Assembly (NCBI RefSeq): GCF_005154805.1
Contig: NZ_CP039727.1
Span: 4,337,501-4,401,500 of the forward strand
Origin: Bacillus sp. S3
GTDB taxonomy: Bacteria > Bacillota > Bacilli > Bacillales > Cytobacillaceae
DNA: 64,000 nucleotides
Direction of reading: 5' to 3'
This document shows, piece by piece, positions 34,535 through 42,987 of the stretch. The stretch's first letter is position 1. Every line of letters begins with the position of its first letter. Under the pieces are notes generated by a model. It was not told the DNA's origin. It saw only the letters and a list, made by a program, of their open reading frames with translations, and did no database searches. A program made the position numbers and the translations under genes.

Positions 34535-35527
34535 CTATTTATATTTAACGGTTTCCCTAACAGCTGCCAAAATGTCAGGCACCTGTGGAATCGCTGCTTT
34601 TTCTAAATTTGGATTATATGGAATGGGCACTTCTTTACCGCCTAAGCGCTTAATCGGTGCATCCAGGTAATCAAACGCTTCACTTTCAGCGACCATGCTG
34701 GCGATTTCTCCGCCAATACCGCCGCGGCGAACGGCTTCGTGCACCACAATTAAGCGGCCTGTCTTTTTCACCGAGTTAATAATGGTTTCTTTATCAAGCG
34801 GTACAATCGTCCGCGGGTCGACGACTTCGACGCTGATTCCTTCTTTTTCAAGCACTGCTGCTGCTTCAAGTGCTTTATGAACCATAATTGCCGTAGCGAC
34901 AATTGTTACATCTGTCCCCTCGCGTTTGATATCTGCTTTGCCTATTTCAATTGAATATTGCTCTTCTGGGACGTGTGAAGAGGTTTTATACAGTAATTTA
35001 TGTTCGTAAAATATAACTGGATTGTTATCGTCCATCGCTGCTTTCAAAAGACCTTTGACATCATAGGCGGTTGAAGGCTGCACCACTTTCAAGCCGGGAA
35101 TATGGGCCATCCATGCTTCTAAGCTTTGCGAGTGCTGAGCGGCTGCCCCTGTTCCGGAACCGGCCGGTGTCCGTAACACCATCGGCACTTTTCCTTTCCC
35201 GCCAAACATATAACGTGTTTTCGCTGCTTGGTTAACGATTTGATCCATTGCAATGGTGATGAAGTCTGAAAATTGCAGTTCCAAGATCGGACGCATACCC
35301 GTTAACGCAGCACCGACCGCTGCACCGGCAATCCCAGCCTCTGATATCGGGGTATTCCGCACACGTTCTGGTCCAAATTCTTCAATCATGCCGCGAGTAA
35401 CACCGAACGCCCCGCCGTAAACACCGATATCTTCACCAAGGATAAAGACATCGTCATTTTGCCGCATTTCCTGGCTCATCGCTTCACGAACTGCTTCTAA
35501 ATAAGTAATTTCTCTTGTAGCCATCAT
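34535..35527 (-). CDS. 2-oxo acid/acetoin dehydrogenase E1 beta subunit
   Basis: 330 residues. Forms a heterotetramer with E1 alpha to make the TPP active site. Motifs: [102 protein letters not shown] and [22 protein letters not shown] is six bases before the ATG at 35527; the ATG at 35533 abuts it. The sequence type ([17 protein letters not shown]) is that of AcoB as much as of PdhB. It follows E1 alpha by 17 bases in the same operon. Confidence 0.87.
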   Translation of the reverse strand: MMATREITYLEAVREAMSQEMRQNDDVFILGEDIGVYGGAFGVTRGMIEEFGPERVRNTPISEAGIAGAAVGAALTGMRPILELQFSDFITIAMDQIVNQAAKTRYMFGGKGKVPMVLRTPAGSGTGAAAQHSQSLEAWMAHIPGLKVVQPSTAYDVKGLLKAAMDDNNPVIFYEHKLLYKTSSHVPEEQYSIEIGKADIKREGTDVTIVATAIMVHKALEAAAVLEKEGISVEVVDPRTIVPLDKETIINSVKKTGRLIVVHEAVRRGGIGGEIASMVAESEAFDYLDAPIKRLGGKEVPIPYNPNLEKAAIPQVPDILAAVRETVKYK

Positions 35528-35544
35528 TTTCATCCTCTCCTGTA

Positions 35545-36528
35545 TTATGCGTAGACATCCTCTAGTAAACTATCAATTGATGGTTCAGGGCTATTTTCTG
35601 CGAACTTTACCGCATCCTCTATTTCTTGAAGTGCCTCATCATGCAGCTGTTTCGCACTTTCTTCCGTTAAGACTCCTTCTCCAATCAGGAACTCTTTAAA
35701 CCGCTTAATACCATCTTTTGCTCTCCACTCTTTCTCTTCTTCACGTGTGCGGTATTTTTTCGCGTCACTTTTAGAGTGGCCTTTCCAGCGGTATGTTTTC
35801 ATTTCAATTAACGTTGGGCCAAATCCACCGCGGGCACGGTCTACTGCCTCGTTTACCGAATTCATGATCTCAACCATATCAAGTCCATCTACAACCTTGC
35901 CAGGAATTCCATATGCACCGGCGCGGTCAGCAATATTTTCAACCCGTGTCATTTCTTTCACCGGGCCAGACATGCCGTATTGGTTATTTTCACAAATAAA
36001 GACAACCGGCAGATCCCAAATCGCAGCAAGGTTAACGGATTCATGGAAGCTTCCTTCATTTGAAGCACCATCGCCAAAGAAGCAAAGGACAACATAGTTT
36101 TCTTTTTTCATTTTAGACGTGAGCGCTGCACCGACAGCAAGCGGTAAGCCGCCGCCAACAATACCATTCGCACCAAGGTTCCCTTTTTCAACATCGGCAA
36201 TATGCATTGAGCCGCCTTTTCCTTTACAATAACCTGTTTCCCGGCCGAACAGCTCAGCCATCATTTTGTTAACGTCTCCTTCTTTGGCAATGCAATGGCC
36301 GTGGCCGCGGTGTGTGCTGACAATTTTATCCTTTCTGCCAATCACAGCAATCGAACCGGCAGCGGATGCCTCCTGGCCGACACATAGATGAGTAGTTCCG
36401 TGAATCAACCCTTTCGCAAAGAACTGATCCACCTTTTCATCAAAATAGCGGATGAGCCACATTTGTTTATATAAATCTTTCAACTTCTCTTCCGTAATCA
36501 TCTCTGGCAGATTCATCGTTTTCATCAT
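35545..36528 (-). CDS. 2-oxo acid/acetoin dehydrogenase E1 alpha subunit
   Basis: 327 residues, the short AcoA type rather than the ~370-residue PdhA of Bacillus. TPP/Mg motif [29 protein letters not shown]; also [40 protein letters not shown] and [10 protein letters not shown]. The length and motifs favour acetoin dehydrogenase-like chemistry: cleavage of an alpha-hydroxy methyl ketone to an acyl group and an aldehyde. First gene of the E1a-E1b-E2-E3 operon, with a consensus promoter and the island operator directly upstream. No acoR gene is present, which argues against plain acetoin use. Confidence 0.85.
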   Translation of the reverse strand: MMKTMNLPEMITEEKLKDLYKQMWLIRYFDEKVDQFFAKGLIHGTTHLCVGQEASAAGSIAVIGRKDKIVSTHRGHGHCIAKEGDVNKMMAELFGRETGYCKGKGGSMHIADVEKGNLGANGIVGGGLPLAVGAALTSKMKKENYVVLCFFGDGASNEGSFHESVNLAAIWDLPVVFICENNQYGMSGPVKEMTRVENIADRAGAYGIPGKVVDGLDMVEIMNSVNEAVDRARGGFGPTLIEMKTYRWKGHSKSDAKKYRTREEEKEWRAKDGIKRFKEFLIGEGVLTEESAKQLHDEALQEIEDAVKFAENSPEPSIDSLLEDVYA

Positions 36529-36545
36529 TTCTATTTCCTCCTTTT

Positions 36546-36605
36546 ACATTTGTTCTGATATGTTACATTTGTAAATATCATAACCCTGATTACCCTTTCA
36601 GTCAA
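36546..36605 (-). promoter_or_regulatory. Promoter and island operator of the E1-E3 operon
   Basis: Minus strand: -35 TTGACT (36600-36605), 17-base spacer, -10 TATGAT (36577-36582). Half-sites ACAAATGT at 36565-36572 and 36546-36553, exactly 19 bp apart, begin four bases after the -10, where a bound repressor would block initiation. Confidence 0.8.
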
Positions 36606-36637
36606 GTAAATACAGGCTGATTTTTCGAAAAATTTAA

Positions 36638-36694
36638 TTAAAAAAAGGGAAAAGCGGTCAGGTTTTTTCGAACCATTTCCTCCCTTTTCCCTTT
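36638..36694 (-). terminator. Terminator of the DRL-EIIA unit
   Basis: AAAGGGAAAAG / CTTTTCCCTTT stem with an inner GGTT/AACC pairing; the minus strand continues into TTTTTTT. It separates the DRL-EIIA genes from the E1-E3 promoter. Confidence 0.8.
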
Positions 36695-36729
36695 CGCTGT
36701 CACTGCAAATACGTTATTTAATTCTTGTC

Positions 36730-37083
36730 TTACTTTATGGTAATTACTGTTCCCTCTTCTATGGTTGGGAATTGATGCGGGTGCGCAAATACCGCTCCAG
36801 GTAACACTTCCTCCATTGGCTCTTGGAAATAAATTGAGATATGCCCTAATTCCTTAAAGTTTTTGTTTGCTAGTGTGCCAAGGGCTGTAATCGTAAACGA
36901 CTCCCCGCCAAATTGAATCGTACCGCCCTCTTTTAATGGCTCCTCCGTTACGCTTTCAAATTCATGAATGACCGCCATTTCGCGCAATTCCTTTGGTGCC
37001 TGCGGGCCAAATAAGATTACAATTTTATCCTCTTTAAACGTCGGCACTAATACCCCGATTTCCTGTACAACTGATTTTGTCAC
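36730..37083 (-). CDS. PTS glucitol/sorbitol-type EIIA
   Basis: 117-residue phosphocarrier of the Gut family, passing phosphate from HPr to EIIB. Visible features: KIVILFGPQAPKELREMAVIHEF with the phosphorylated His in AVIHEF, GGTIQFGGESFTITALG and the C-terminal GAVFAHPHQFPTIEEGTVITIK. GTG start with GGAGG upstream. It lies 24 bases after the DRL-like gene, apart from its EIIB/EIIC partners, so DRL and uptake are tied in one unit. Confidence 0.88.
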   Translation of the reverse strand: MTKSVVQEIGVLVPTFKEDKIVILFGPQAPKELREMAVIHEFESVTEEPLKEGGTIQFGGESFTITALGTLANKNFKELGHISIYFQEPMEEVLPGAVFAHPHQFPTIEEGTVITIK

Positions 37084-37107
37084 GTTCTATACCTCCGATG
37101 TTTGTTT

Positions 37108-38385
37108 TTACAGTCTTACTAATGGGCGATTCTCAACACTTACTGGGAATAGCTGATCTTGAAGTGAGCGTAACTTCCAAACGGTTGTCGATGAATCTAA
37201 TTCCACATCATCCAACGTTAAGAATTGGCCAAGTTTAATATCCTTTTTCACAACCACTTTACCGCTGATCAGGCCGATTGGAATATGGCCGTTTACTTTC
37301 ATATCTACATGTGTCTCAAGAACACCGCGAACAGAATAGCCGCCGATGCCGTCTAATGTTTCGCCTGCTTTAATATCCCGTTTAGCCACAGCTACTGTTT
37401 CAGAAATTGGTGCACCAATTGGGTGGATGGATGAATCATGTTGTAGGACTGCTTTTGCAATTGTAATCGGTGTTTCCAAGCTCGCAAGGTGGTATGGGCG
37501 ATATAGTGTATAGTGTGGCCCTTTCCCCACTTTTAAATAACGAAGTTCGTGGTCAACAGGCTCTAGGTCGCTTTTTACGATGACAAATACTCCAGGAGCA
37601 AGGCCGTCTACATATTCTACAACACCGAAACTGTCCAGCACGCCGCCATTTTCTTTTAGATCCAATTTGTCCGCCACATCTTGAACGGTTGCTGATACAC
37701 CATGCATGCCGACTTTATCAGGCAGAAAACCGGTTGCATTACTTAACAGGTTCATCTCCGCCATTGTTTTCGTTCCATCTTGGAAGGCTGCAAGCATATG
37801 GGCACTCATTTGTTTTTGTTTCGCTTCCGCGGCACATACATCAGGATTTGACAGTGGGTTTAACTTATTATTTTTCCCTTTACCTGCAACTAATACTTCA
37901 AATCCCATTGTTTTCGCAAATTCATATAATTCTAGAGTTGCAGCCGGCTCATCGCCTGCAGAACCTGTATATACTAAGCCTGCATTGTTAAACATTTGAT
38001 ACATCACAGAACCGATGGTAATGTCTACTTCAACATTTAAAAGGACAAGGTGTTTTTTCGAGCGTAAGGTTTCTAGCGAGATATTTGCTCCGACCTCTGG
38101 CACCCCTGTCGCATCGACAATGACTTCCACCGTTGGAGATTGAATCACTTCACGAAAATCGCTTGTGACAATAACCGGGTTCCTTTTACTAGCTTTTGAG
38201 TTATAAAAGTCCGCTGCTCTCTGGGCAGCTTCCACGTTGACATCACATACACCTGCAACAATCATTCCAGGAATATTGGAAATTTGCGCGATCATTCCGA
38301 ATCCCATTTGACCAGCGCCGATTACTCCTACTCTTATTGGCGCGTTTTCACGTTCACGTTGTAAAAGCTTTTGATAAACTGACAT
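37108..38385 (-). CDS. DRL-type (DXP reductoisomerase-like) oxidoreductase with SAF domain
   Basis: 425 residues: Rossmann NAD(P)-binding start (IRVGVIGAGQMGFGMIAQI, VAGVCDVN), a homoserine-dehydrogenase-like middle (VIVDATGVPEVGA, VYTGSAGDEPA, VLVAGKGKNNKLNP) and a C-terminal SAF domain (about 330-425: AVAKRDIKAGETLDGIGG, KDIKLGQFLTLDDV). This architecture is that of the DRL group, first described from Brucella as an alternative DXP reductoisomerase. Set between PTS genes, it more likely runs backwards, oxidising and rearranging an imported branched polyol phosphate. AGGAGG precedes the ATG. Other polyol-phosphate dehydrogenase chemistry cannot be excluded; the family call rests on memory, not a search. 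Confidence 0.6.
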   Translation of the reverse strand: MSVYQKLLQRERENAPIRVGVIGAGQMGFGMIAQISNIPGMIVAGVCDVNVEAAQRAADFYNSKASKRNPVIVTSDFREVIQSPTVEVIVDATGVPEVGANISLETLRSKKHLVLLNVEVDITIGSVMYQMFNNAGLVYTGSAGDEPAATLELYEFAKTMGFEVLVAGKGKNNKLNPLSNPDVCAAEAKQKQMSAHMLAAFQDGTKTMAEMNLLSNATGFLPDKVGMHGVSATVQDVADKLDLKENGGVLDSFGVVEYVDGLAPGVFVIVKSDLEPVDHELRYLKVGKGPHYTLYRPYHLASLETPITIAKAVLQHDSSIHPIGAPISETVAVAKRDIKAGETLDGIGGYSVRGVLETHVDMKVNGHIPIGLISGKVVVKKDIKLGQFLTLDDVELDSSTTVWKLRSLQDQLFPVSVENRPLVRL

Positions 38386-38508
38386 GTAAGATTCCTCCTA
38401 AATAGGTTCTTAATTTATAACGCTTACATTCTATCTAACTAACAAACACGATTAACTATTATTTTAGTTACAAATGTTATCCACTGTAACACTATCCTCG
38501 TTTGATTC

Positions 38509-38576
38509 ACATATGTTACTTTACATACCATTTGTTCCTACAACTTTAGTCTATACCTCCATGTAAGGGCTGTCAA
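38509..38576 (-). promoter_or_regulatory. Promoter and island operator of the DRL-EIIA unit
   Basis: Minus strand: -35 TTGACA (38571-38576), 17-base spacer, -10 TAGACT (38548-38553). Half-sites ACAAATGG (38528-38535) and ACATATGT (38509-38516) are 19 bp apart. A further lone ACAAATGT at 38470-38477 lies in the ~160-base leader. Confidence 0.75.
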
Positions 38577-38620
38577 GAGTGAACTTTCAAAAAACTTATA
38601 TAAATTTTTGGTCATCAATA

Positions 38621-38659
38621 AATAAAAAGCTGCACTTGAATGACGCCCAGTGCAGCTTT
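38621..38659 (-). terminator. Terminator of the GutM-EIIC-EIIB-SorC unit
   Basis: Eleven-pair stem AAAGCTGCACT / AGTGCAGCTTT, continuing into TTATTTATT on the minus strand, ten bases after the regulator stop. Confidence 0.85.
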
Positions 38660-38668
38660 CTTCTCTAA

Positions 38669-39607
38669 CTATTCAACCAAGGCATTTGCGGTCACTTCAT
38701 CTGTAATCAGGACATGGATTAAGTTCCCTTCGAGGGCCGCTTTAATCGCCTCTACTTTTTCTAAACCGGAAGCAACACCGATCACAAGCGGGATCTGCTT
38801 TAACTTTTCAAGTTCGAGAGCAATGACCCGGTCGTTCCACTGATTTTCGACAGGCTTGCCGAATTTGTTAATAAAGTTATAGCAAATGTCACCGACAATT
38901 TCTTTGTCATCTATAATTGACTGAAAGTCTGAGCCTAAGTACGATTTCACCATTGTAGAATGCTCAGGGCTTCCCCCAATCCCCACCACGGCAATATTTG
39001 ACTGCTCGGCAAGGGTAAACGTGCTGTGGATGGAAGGCTGCCGCATAAGCACTTCCTTCGCTTCCTTTGTGTCCACCATTACAGGGAGATGAAGAAATTC
39101 ACATTGCGCTTGAAATGCTGCTCCAACTCTCGCAACAATCGAATTGGAGTGGATGTCTACCTGTTCGTTCCCCATTCCGCCTACTAATGGAACAACCGTA
39201 AGTTTAGGAAACATTTGGGGCGAATTCAACGCTTTGGCCACTTCATTCAAGGTGGTCCCGGAGGAGAACCCAATGATTTGTCCGTCCTTAATCATCCTTT
39301 GTAAAAATTCGCTCACTGCTTCTGCCAGCTGTTTCTTGGAAGATTCCTGTCCCACACTTTCAATACAGACAACCTCGCGAAGGTTATAAAGCCGCTCCAC
39401 CTTCCGCTCTAACTGACTAAATTGATGCAAGCCCTCATCATGGATCGTGATTTCCACGATTCCCAGTTCCCTTGCCTTCGTCAAATATTTCGACACAAGC
39501 GAACGGCTGACACCGATGACTTCCGCAATCTCCGACTGGGTAGCTCCTTCGTTATAATACATTTGGGCCACTTTTACTAATATTCTTCTATTGTCAATAA
39601 TAACCAC
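38669..39607 (-). CDS. SorC/DeoR-type sugar-binding transcriptional regulator (regulator 1)
   Basis: 312 residues with an N-terminal HTH (YYNEGATQSEIAEVIGVSRSLVSKYL) and a sugar-phosphate-binding domain (GQIIGFSSGTTLNEVAKAL, VVPLVGGMGNEQVDIHSN, VVGIGGSPEHSTMVKSYLG). GTG start with AAGAGG eight bases upstream. Last gene of the GutM-EIIC-EIIB unit, so its level follows that of the transporter. It is probably one of the two proteins that read the 19-bp-spaced operators; which effector it senses is unknown, but a phosphorylated polyol or ketose is usual in this family. Confidence 0.85.
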   Translation of the reverse strand: MVIIDNRRILVKVAQMYYNEGATQSEIAEVIGVSRSLVSKYLTKARELGIVEITIHDEGLHQFSQLERKVERLYNLREVVCIESVGQESSKKQLAEAVSEFLQRMIKDGQIIGFSSGTTLNEVAKALNSPQMFPKLTVVPLVGGMGNEQVDIHSNSIVARVGAAFQAQCEFLHLPVMVDTKEAKEVLMRQPSIHSTFTLAEQSNIAVVGIGGSPEHSTMVKSYLGSDFQSIIDDKEIVGDICYNFINKFGKPVENQWNDRVIALELEKLKQIPLVIGVASGLEKVEAIKAALEGNLIHVLITDEVTANALVE

Positions 39608-39631
39608 CGAACAAACCTCTTCCCTGCCAAT

Positions 39632-40651
39632 TTAGTACATACCGATGCTTGCAAAATAGGCAATCACAACAGCTGCTACACCAGTGATTAAACGGCTATA
39701 TAAAACAGCCGGCACTCCGTAACGGACTGTTTCCGGTTTTGCTTCACCTAAAGATAGACCAACTGGAATAAAGTCACAACCTACTTGACCGTTAATCGCA
39801 AATAATGCCGGTAATGCATATTGCGGCGGAATATTTCCTAGTGCAATCTGACTTCCAATTAATACCCCTATAACCTGTGCAATAACCGCACCAGGTCCTA
39901 AAACCGGTGATAAGAATGGCAGCGTACAAATAATAACAATCACCAGAAGTCCCCATAATGACCCGGCAAGCGGAGATAAAGAGTTCGCAATGACATCACC
40001 AATTCCAGTATAATTAATAATCCCCATTAACATACTGACAAATGCCATAAATGGAATGATATTTTTTAATAACATTTCAACGGTATCACGGCCGGCTTGA
40101 TAGAACGTTCCGGTTACATTTCCAATTCCTTTTGAAAACCGGAGCAGCAGATTTTCTTTTTGATGTTCTGCATGTTCTTTTTTCAGTTGTTGATAGCTTT
40201 CCTTGAATTTCTCCTTATCGCTCGTATCAAACTTAGGTTCATCTTCTACAGCCTCCTGCGCTCCGGCTGCTTGTGTATGTCCCTCTGCAAGTGCAATATC
40301 TTTTACGGTTACACCGGAAACAAAAATGTCCTCGGTGATATGCTTGGCGAGCGGACCTGAAGGTGAGGATGGAAGAATATCTACTGTCGGAATCCGCTTC
40401 ATTGGATAGACGCCAATTCGGGCAGTACCTCCACAGTCAATGACCACACACATCATTTCCTCTTCAGGATAAGAGCCTTTAAAACCATCCACTGCCTCTG
40501 CACCTGTTAATTCTGCAATTCTTCTTGCTACCGGGTGAATACCGCCACCTGTGATAGAAACAACCTTGTTCTTTTTACCATTTGGCTCTATATAAAGGCC
40601 GACGCCCCAACCGCCTGAACCTTTTGATACAAATACTCCACGTTTAGTCAT
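39632..40651 (-). CDS. PTS glucitol/sorbitol-type EIIB(C) subunit
   Basis: 339 residues. The EIIB part is at the N-terminus ([41 protein letters not shown], with Cys in IDCGGT as likely phosphorylation site). The C-terminal ~150 residues are membrane helices ([57 protein letters not shown]). This is the usual layout of SrlE/GutE. It follows EIIC by 16 bases. No sorbitol-6-phosphate dehydrogenase gene accompanies it, so the substrate need not be sorbitol. Confidence 0.88.
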   Translation of the reverse strand: MTKRGVFVSKGSGGWGVGLYIEPNGKKNKVVSITGGGIHPVARRIAELTGAEAVDGFKGSYPEEEMMCVVIDCGGTARIGVYPMKRIPTVDILPSSPSGPLAKHITEDIFVSGVTVKDIALAEGHTQAAGAQEAVEDEPKFDTSDKEKFKESYQQLKKEHAEHQKENLLLRFSKGIGNVTGTFYQAGRDTVEMLLKNIIPFMAFVSMLMGIINYTGIGDVIANSLSPLAGSLWGLLVIVIICTLPFLSPVLGPGAVIAQVIGVLIGSQIALGNIPPQYALPALFAINGQVGCDFIPVGLSLGEAKPETVRYGVPAVLYSRLITGVAAVVIAYFASIGMY

Positions 40652-40667
40652 CTAGAACCTCTCCCTT

Positions 40668-41198
40668 CTATCTTGATTCCGCTTCTACTTTTTTAGCTAG
40701 ATAGTTTGTAATTAACTCGGTCACAACCCCGCGGATAAAAATAATAACAATACCCACTAAAAAGTAACGAACAGCAAGGTCTGCGACCGGCAGGCCCAAT
40801 TCCTTGATTCCATTGGCAATACCTAAATAGACAAAGAGCTCACCCGCGTTCGCGTATGGGAATAAACCCGTAACCGGATGAACAAATGAAACGGCGGAAT
40901 CATAGAATGCCGGCTTTTGTTTCTCTGGTAAAAAGCGGCCAAATGTATATGCCATTGGATTTGTTAACAATAAGACCGATAGCACCGGCATTAACGTATA
41001 GCGCAGCAATGTATATTTCGCAGCGAACTGGATTGCTCTGCTTACTCTATCTTCCCCGACAAACTTAATCACCGCATACGTAAATGTTAGTAGTACGACC
41101 AACGTTGGGACAATTCCGGTGAATAACCCCATAAATGTTTCTCCACCCGCATTAAACATCCCGATGAAATGTTCCCCTAACCATTTAATCCATTCCAT
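40668..41198 (-). CDS. PTS glucitol/sorbitol-type EIIC subunit
   Basis: 176-residue membrane subunit (SrlA/GutA type), typical length. Recognisable stretches are FIGMFNAGGETFMGLFTGIVPTLVVLLTF, GRFLPEKQKPAFYDSAVSFVHPVTGLFPYANAGELFVYLGIANG. Forms the substrate channel together with the membrane half of EIIB. AAAGGAGGG precedes the ATG. It sits between gutM and EIIB. Confidence 0.88.
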   Translation of the reverse strand: MEWIKWLGEHFIGMFNAGGETFMGLFTGIVPTLVVLLTFTYAVIKFVGEDRVSRAIQFAAKYTLLRYTLMPVLSVLLLTNPMAYTFGRFLPEKQKPAFYDSAVSFVHPVTGLFPYANAGELFVYLGIANGIKELGLPVADLAVRYFLVGIVIIFIRGVVTELITNYLAKKVEAESR

Positions 41199-41215
41199 AA
41201 TTTAGTTGCCCTCCT

Positions 41216-41641
41216 TTATGCTTCCATAGAAATTTTACTTTTTGAAATTGTCAGCAGTGCATTTTCTCCTGCTTGTAAAAGTGCCTGTTTAAACGCAGGC
41301 AACTTCTTCTTTGTATATTTTGCAGCACTGTCATTGACATCATTGACGATCTCCCCAACATGCTGCCCTTTATATGAATCTATCGATTTAAATTTTGTTA
41401 GAACCGACATTCCCTTTAACATGTGGCATTCATGAACAATATAGTCCTGATCGACGACAAGAACGGCAATGGCCCCTGGCCGGAGTTTCCCTCTTTGCAT
41501 GCCGGAGAACATGAAATACCCATCTTCTCCTTTATAATCGCGAACAATTTTATCAATATTTTTCTTATAAGACCTGATTTGAATGAGTGACAGTACATAT
41601 TGAACAATGAGAACGGCACATAGAATAATAGCTAACTGCAC
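41216..41641 (-). CDS. GutM-like glucitol operon activator
   Basis: 141 residues with an N-terminal membrane helix (AIILCAVLIVQYVLSLIQI) and a soluble domain with MFSGMQRGKLRPGAIAVLVVDQDYIVHECHMLKGMSVLTKF, the pattern of GutM/SrlM proteins that accompany glucitol-type PTS genes. GTG start with AGGAGGG six bases upstream. First gene of the unit; its long leader (about 200 bases) holds the promoter and operator. Confidence 0.8.
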   Translation of the reverse strand: MQLAIILCAVLIVQYVLSLIQIRSYKKNIDKIVRDYKGEDGYFMFSGMQRGKLRPGAIAVLVVDQDYIVHECHMLKGMSVLTKFKSIDSYKGQHVGEIVNDVNDSAAKYTKKKLPAFKQALLQAGENALLTISKSKISMEA

Positions 41642-41820
41642 GAAATCCCTCCTACTCTGCTATCCTGCTTAGATTAACTACCGTTTCGCACCCCTTCCAT
41701 TCGTGATATAGCGTTTTCATTTTTAGGTAAAACGCTTTCAATCATACGAAAAAATTTTTACATAAAAAGCAGTCTCAGTTGAACAAATGTTACGGTGTAT
41801 AACTTCGAATTATATTTTTC

Positions 41821-41885
41821 ACATTTGTTACAACACGTTGCATTTGTTATATATTTAGAATAATAAAAATGGTTGTGCCTGTCAA
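41821..41885 (-). promoter_or_regulatory. Promoter and island operator of the gutM unit
   Basis: Minus strand: -35 TTGACA (41880-41885), 17-base spacer, -10 TATTCT (41857-41862). Half-sites ACAAATGC (41840-41847) and ACAAATGT (41821-41828) are 19 bp apart. In the leader lie another ACAAATGT on the plus strand (41783-41790) and an inverted repeat GCGTTTT-N11-AAAACGC (about 41711-41735). The stretch 41642-41952 holds no gene. Confidence 0.78.
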
Positions 41886-41952
41886 TAATCTTTAAAAATA
41901 TATTTTTACTAAAGGCTGCCGTTTATATAATTAAAAGTCGAATATACCACAG

Positions 41953-41989
41953 AAGAAAACAGCCTGCATCATCTGCAGACTGTTTCTTA
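41953..41989 (-). terminator. Terminator of the galactitol-type PTS operon
   Basis: Stem AAACAGCCTGCA / TGCAGACTGTTT (one mismatch) just beyond the gatB-like stop. Confidence 0.75.
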
Positions 41990-41991
41990 TA

Positions 41992-42276
41992 CTACGCCAA
42001 AATTTGTGTTTTGATTTTTTCAAACATCGCATCTTTTCCAATTCCAGTTAACAATGGCACGCCGTCAATGATCTTACTCTTAATATTATCAGGTACTAGT
42101 GTCGTTGAAACGATAATATCATAATCATCGATTCTGCTAAGTTCCTCACTGATTTTGGATTGGTATAATTTCACCTTATTTTCCAAACCATTTTCTGCTA
42201 ACCACGTTTTTACTTTCCCTGTCACGATTGTTGATGTTGCAATACCTGTTCCACACATAATTAATAATTTTTTCAT
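41992..42276 (-). CDS. PTS galactitol-type EIIB
   Basis: 94-residue cytoplasmic EIIB of the Gat family. The start MKKLLIMCGTGIATSTIVTGKVK carries the phosphorylated Cys8 in CGTGIATS, and the rest (VKLYQSKISEEL, YDIIVSTTLVPDNI) matches GatB in pattern and length. AAGGGTGA precedes the ATG. It is the last gene of the operon regulator-EIIA-EIIC-aldolase-EIIB. Confidence 0.9.
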   Translation of the reverse strand: MKKLLIMCGTGIATSTIVTGKVKTWLAENGLENKVKLYQSKISEELSRIDDYDIIVSTTLVPDNIKSKIIDGVPLLTGIGKDAMFEKIKTQILA

Positions 42277-42282
42277 AATTCA

Positions 42283-42951
42283 TCACCCTTTTTTTATAAT
42301 TTGTTTTTCTTGTCCATAGGACGTTCTGTAAAAATGGTTGCATGAGGCAATGACCTCTTTGCTAAGCGGCATGAGGTCAGGCTCATGCAATGTTGCATAA
42401 TGGGCATATTCTGCTGTTTCTTCTAAAATAACCGCGGCCTTCAATGCATACTCAATATCTTTTCCAACCGTAAATACTCCATGACTTCGAAGCAAAACAG
42501 CAGGTGAATCGCCAATATGATCAACAATTTGTTTTCCTACTTCTTCCTCACCAATAGCAGCAAAATCAGAACATGGAACATTATCCTTAAAAATATTGGC
42601 GGCGGTTGTCGTATAGGACGGGATATCCATCCCCCGGATAGCAAAACTAGTTGCGAACGGGGAATGGGTATGAACAATACAATGAATATCATCGCGCTGT
42701 CTATAGACATATAAATGGCTTGCCGTATCCACTGACGGCTTCAACTTACCCTCGATTACATTACCATCCAAATCAACGACAACCATATCCTCAGGATTTA
42801 AGGCATCAAAGTGGACGCCGCTTGGTTTTATTATCACTCTGTTACTCTCACGATCCCGATAACTAACATTTCCGCTCGTCCATTTCACCAAATTGTACTC
42901 TTTTAACGCTTTATTTGCTTTACAGACTAATTGTTTTAAGTCCTCTAACAT
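42283..42951 (-). CDS. Class II aldolase/epimerase, AraD/FucA family
   Basis: 222 residues. Zinc ligands in HTHSPFATSFA (two His) and LRSHGVFTVG (His); also SGNVSYRD, IKPSGVHFD and, at the C-terminus, FYRTSYGQ, a Tyr-Gly-Gln ending typical of L-ribulose-5-phosphate 4-epimerase (AraD/UlaF) rather than fuculose aldolase. The ATG at 42951 with AAAGGAGG upstream is preferred. It acts on a phosphorylated ketose made from the polyol imported by the neighbouring EIIABC; the exact sugar is unknown, since the operon has no polyol dehydrogenase. Confidence 0.8.
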   Translation of the reverse strand: MLEDLKQLVCKANKALKEYNLVKWTSGNVSYRDRESNRVIIKPSGVHFDALNPEDMVVVDLDGNVIEGKLKPSVDTASHLYVYRQRDDIHCIVHTHSPFATSFAIRGMDIPSYTTTAANIFKDNVPCSDFAAIGEEEVGKQIVDHIGDSPAVLLRSHGVFTVGKDIEYALKAAVILEETAEYAHYATLHEPDLMPLSKEVIASCNHFYRTSYGQEKQIIKKG

Positions 42952-42987
42952 CAGATTCACCACCTCCTTTCATTTTCATAACTGTTT

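Noticed and set aside
34571-34583. Another repeat copy in the E1-beta gene (AATGTCAGGCACC)
   Set aside because: Two mismatches, and the encoded PQVPDI fits the normal C-terminus of this protein family, so chance resemblance is likely.
31756-41641. Plain sorbitol operon or plain acetoin (aco) operon
   Set aside because: No sorbitol-6-phosphate dehydrogenase and no acoR are present; shared operators tie the glucitol-type PTS to DRL and the E1-E3 genes, which neither simple reading explains.
41711-41735. cre sites in the gutM leader
   Set aside because: GCGTTTTCA and AAAACGCTTTCA each match only half of the consensus; the inverted repeat they form is noted but not called a CcpA site.
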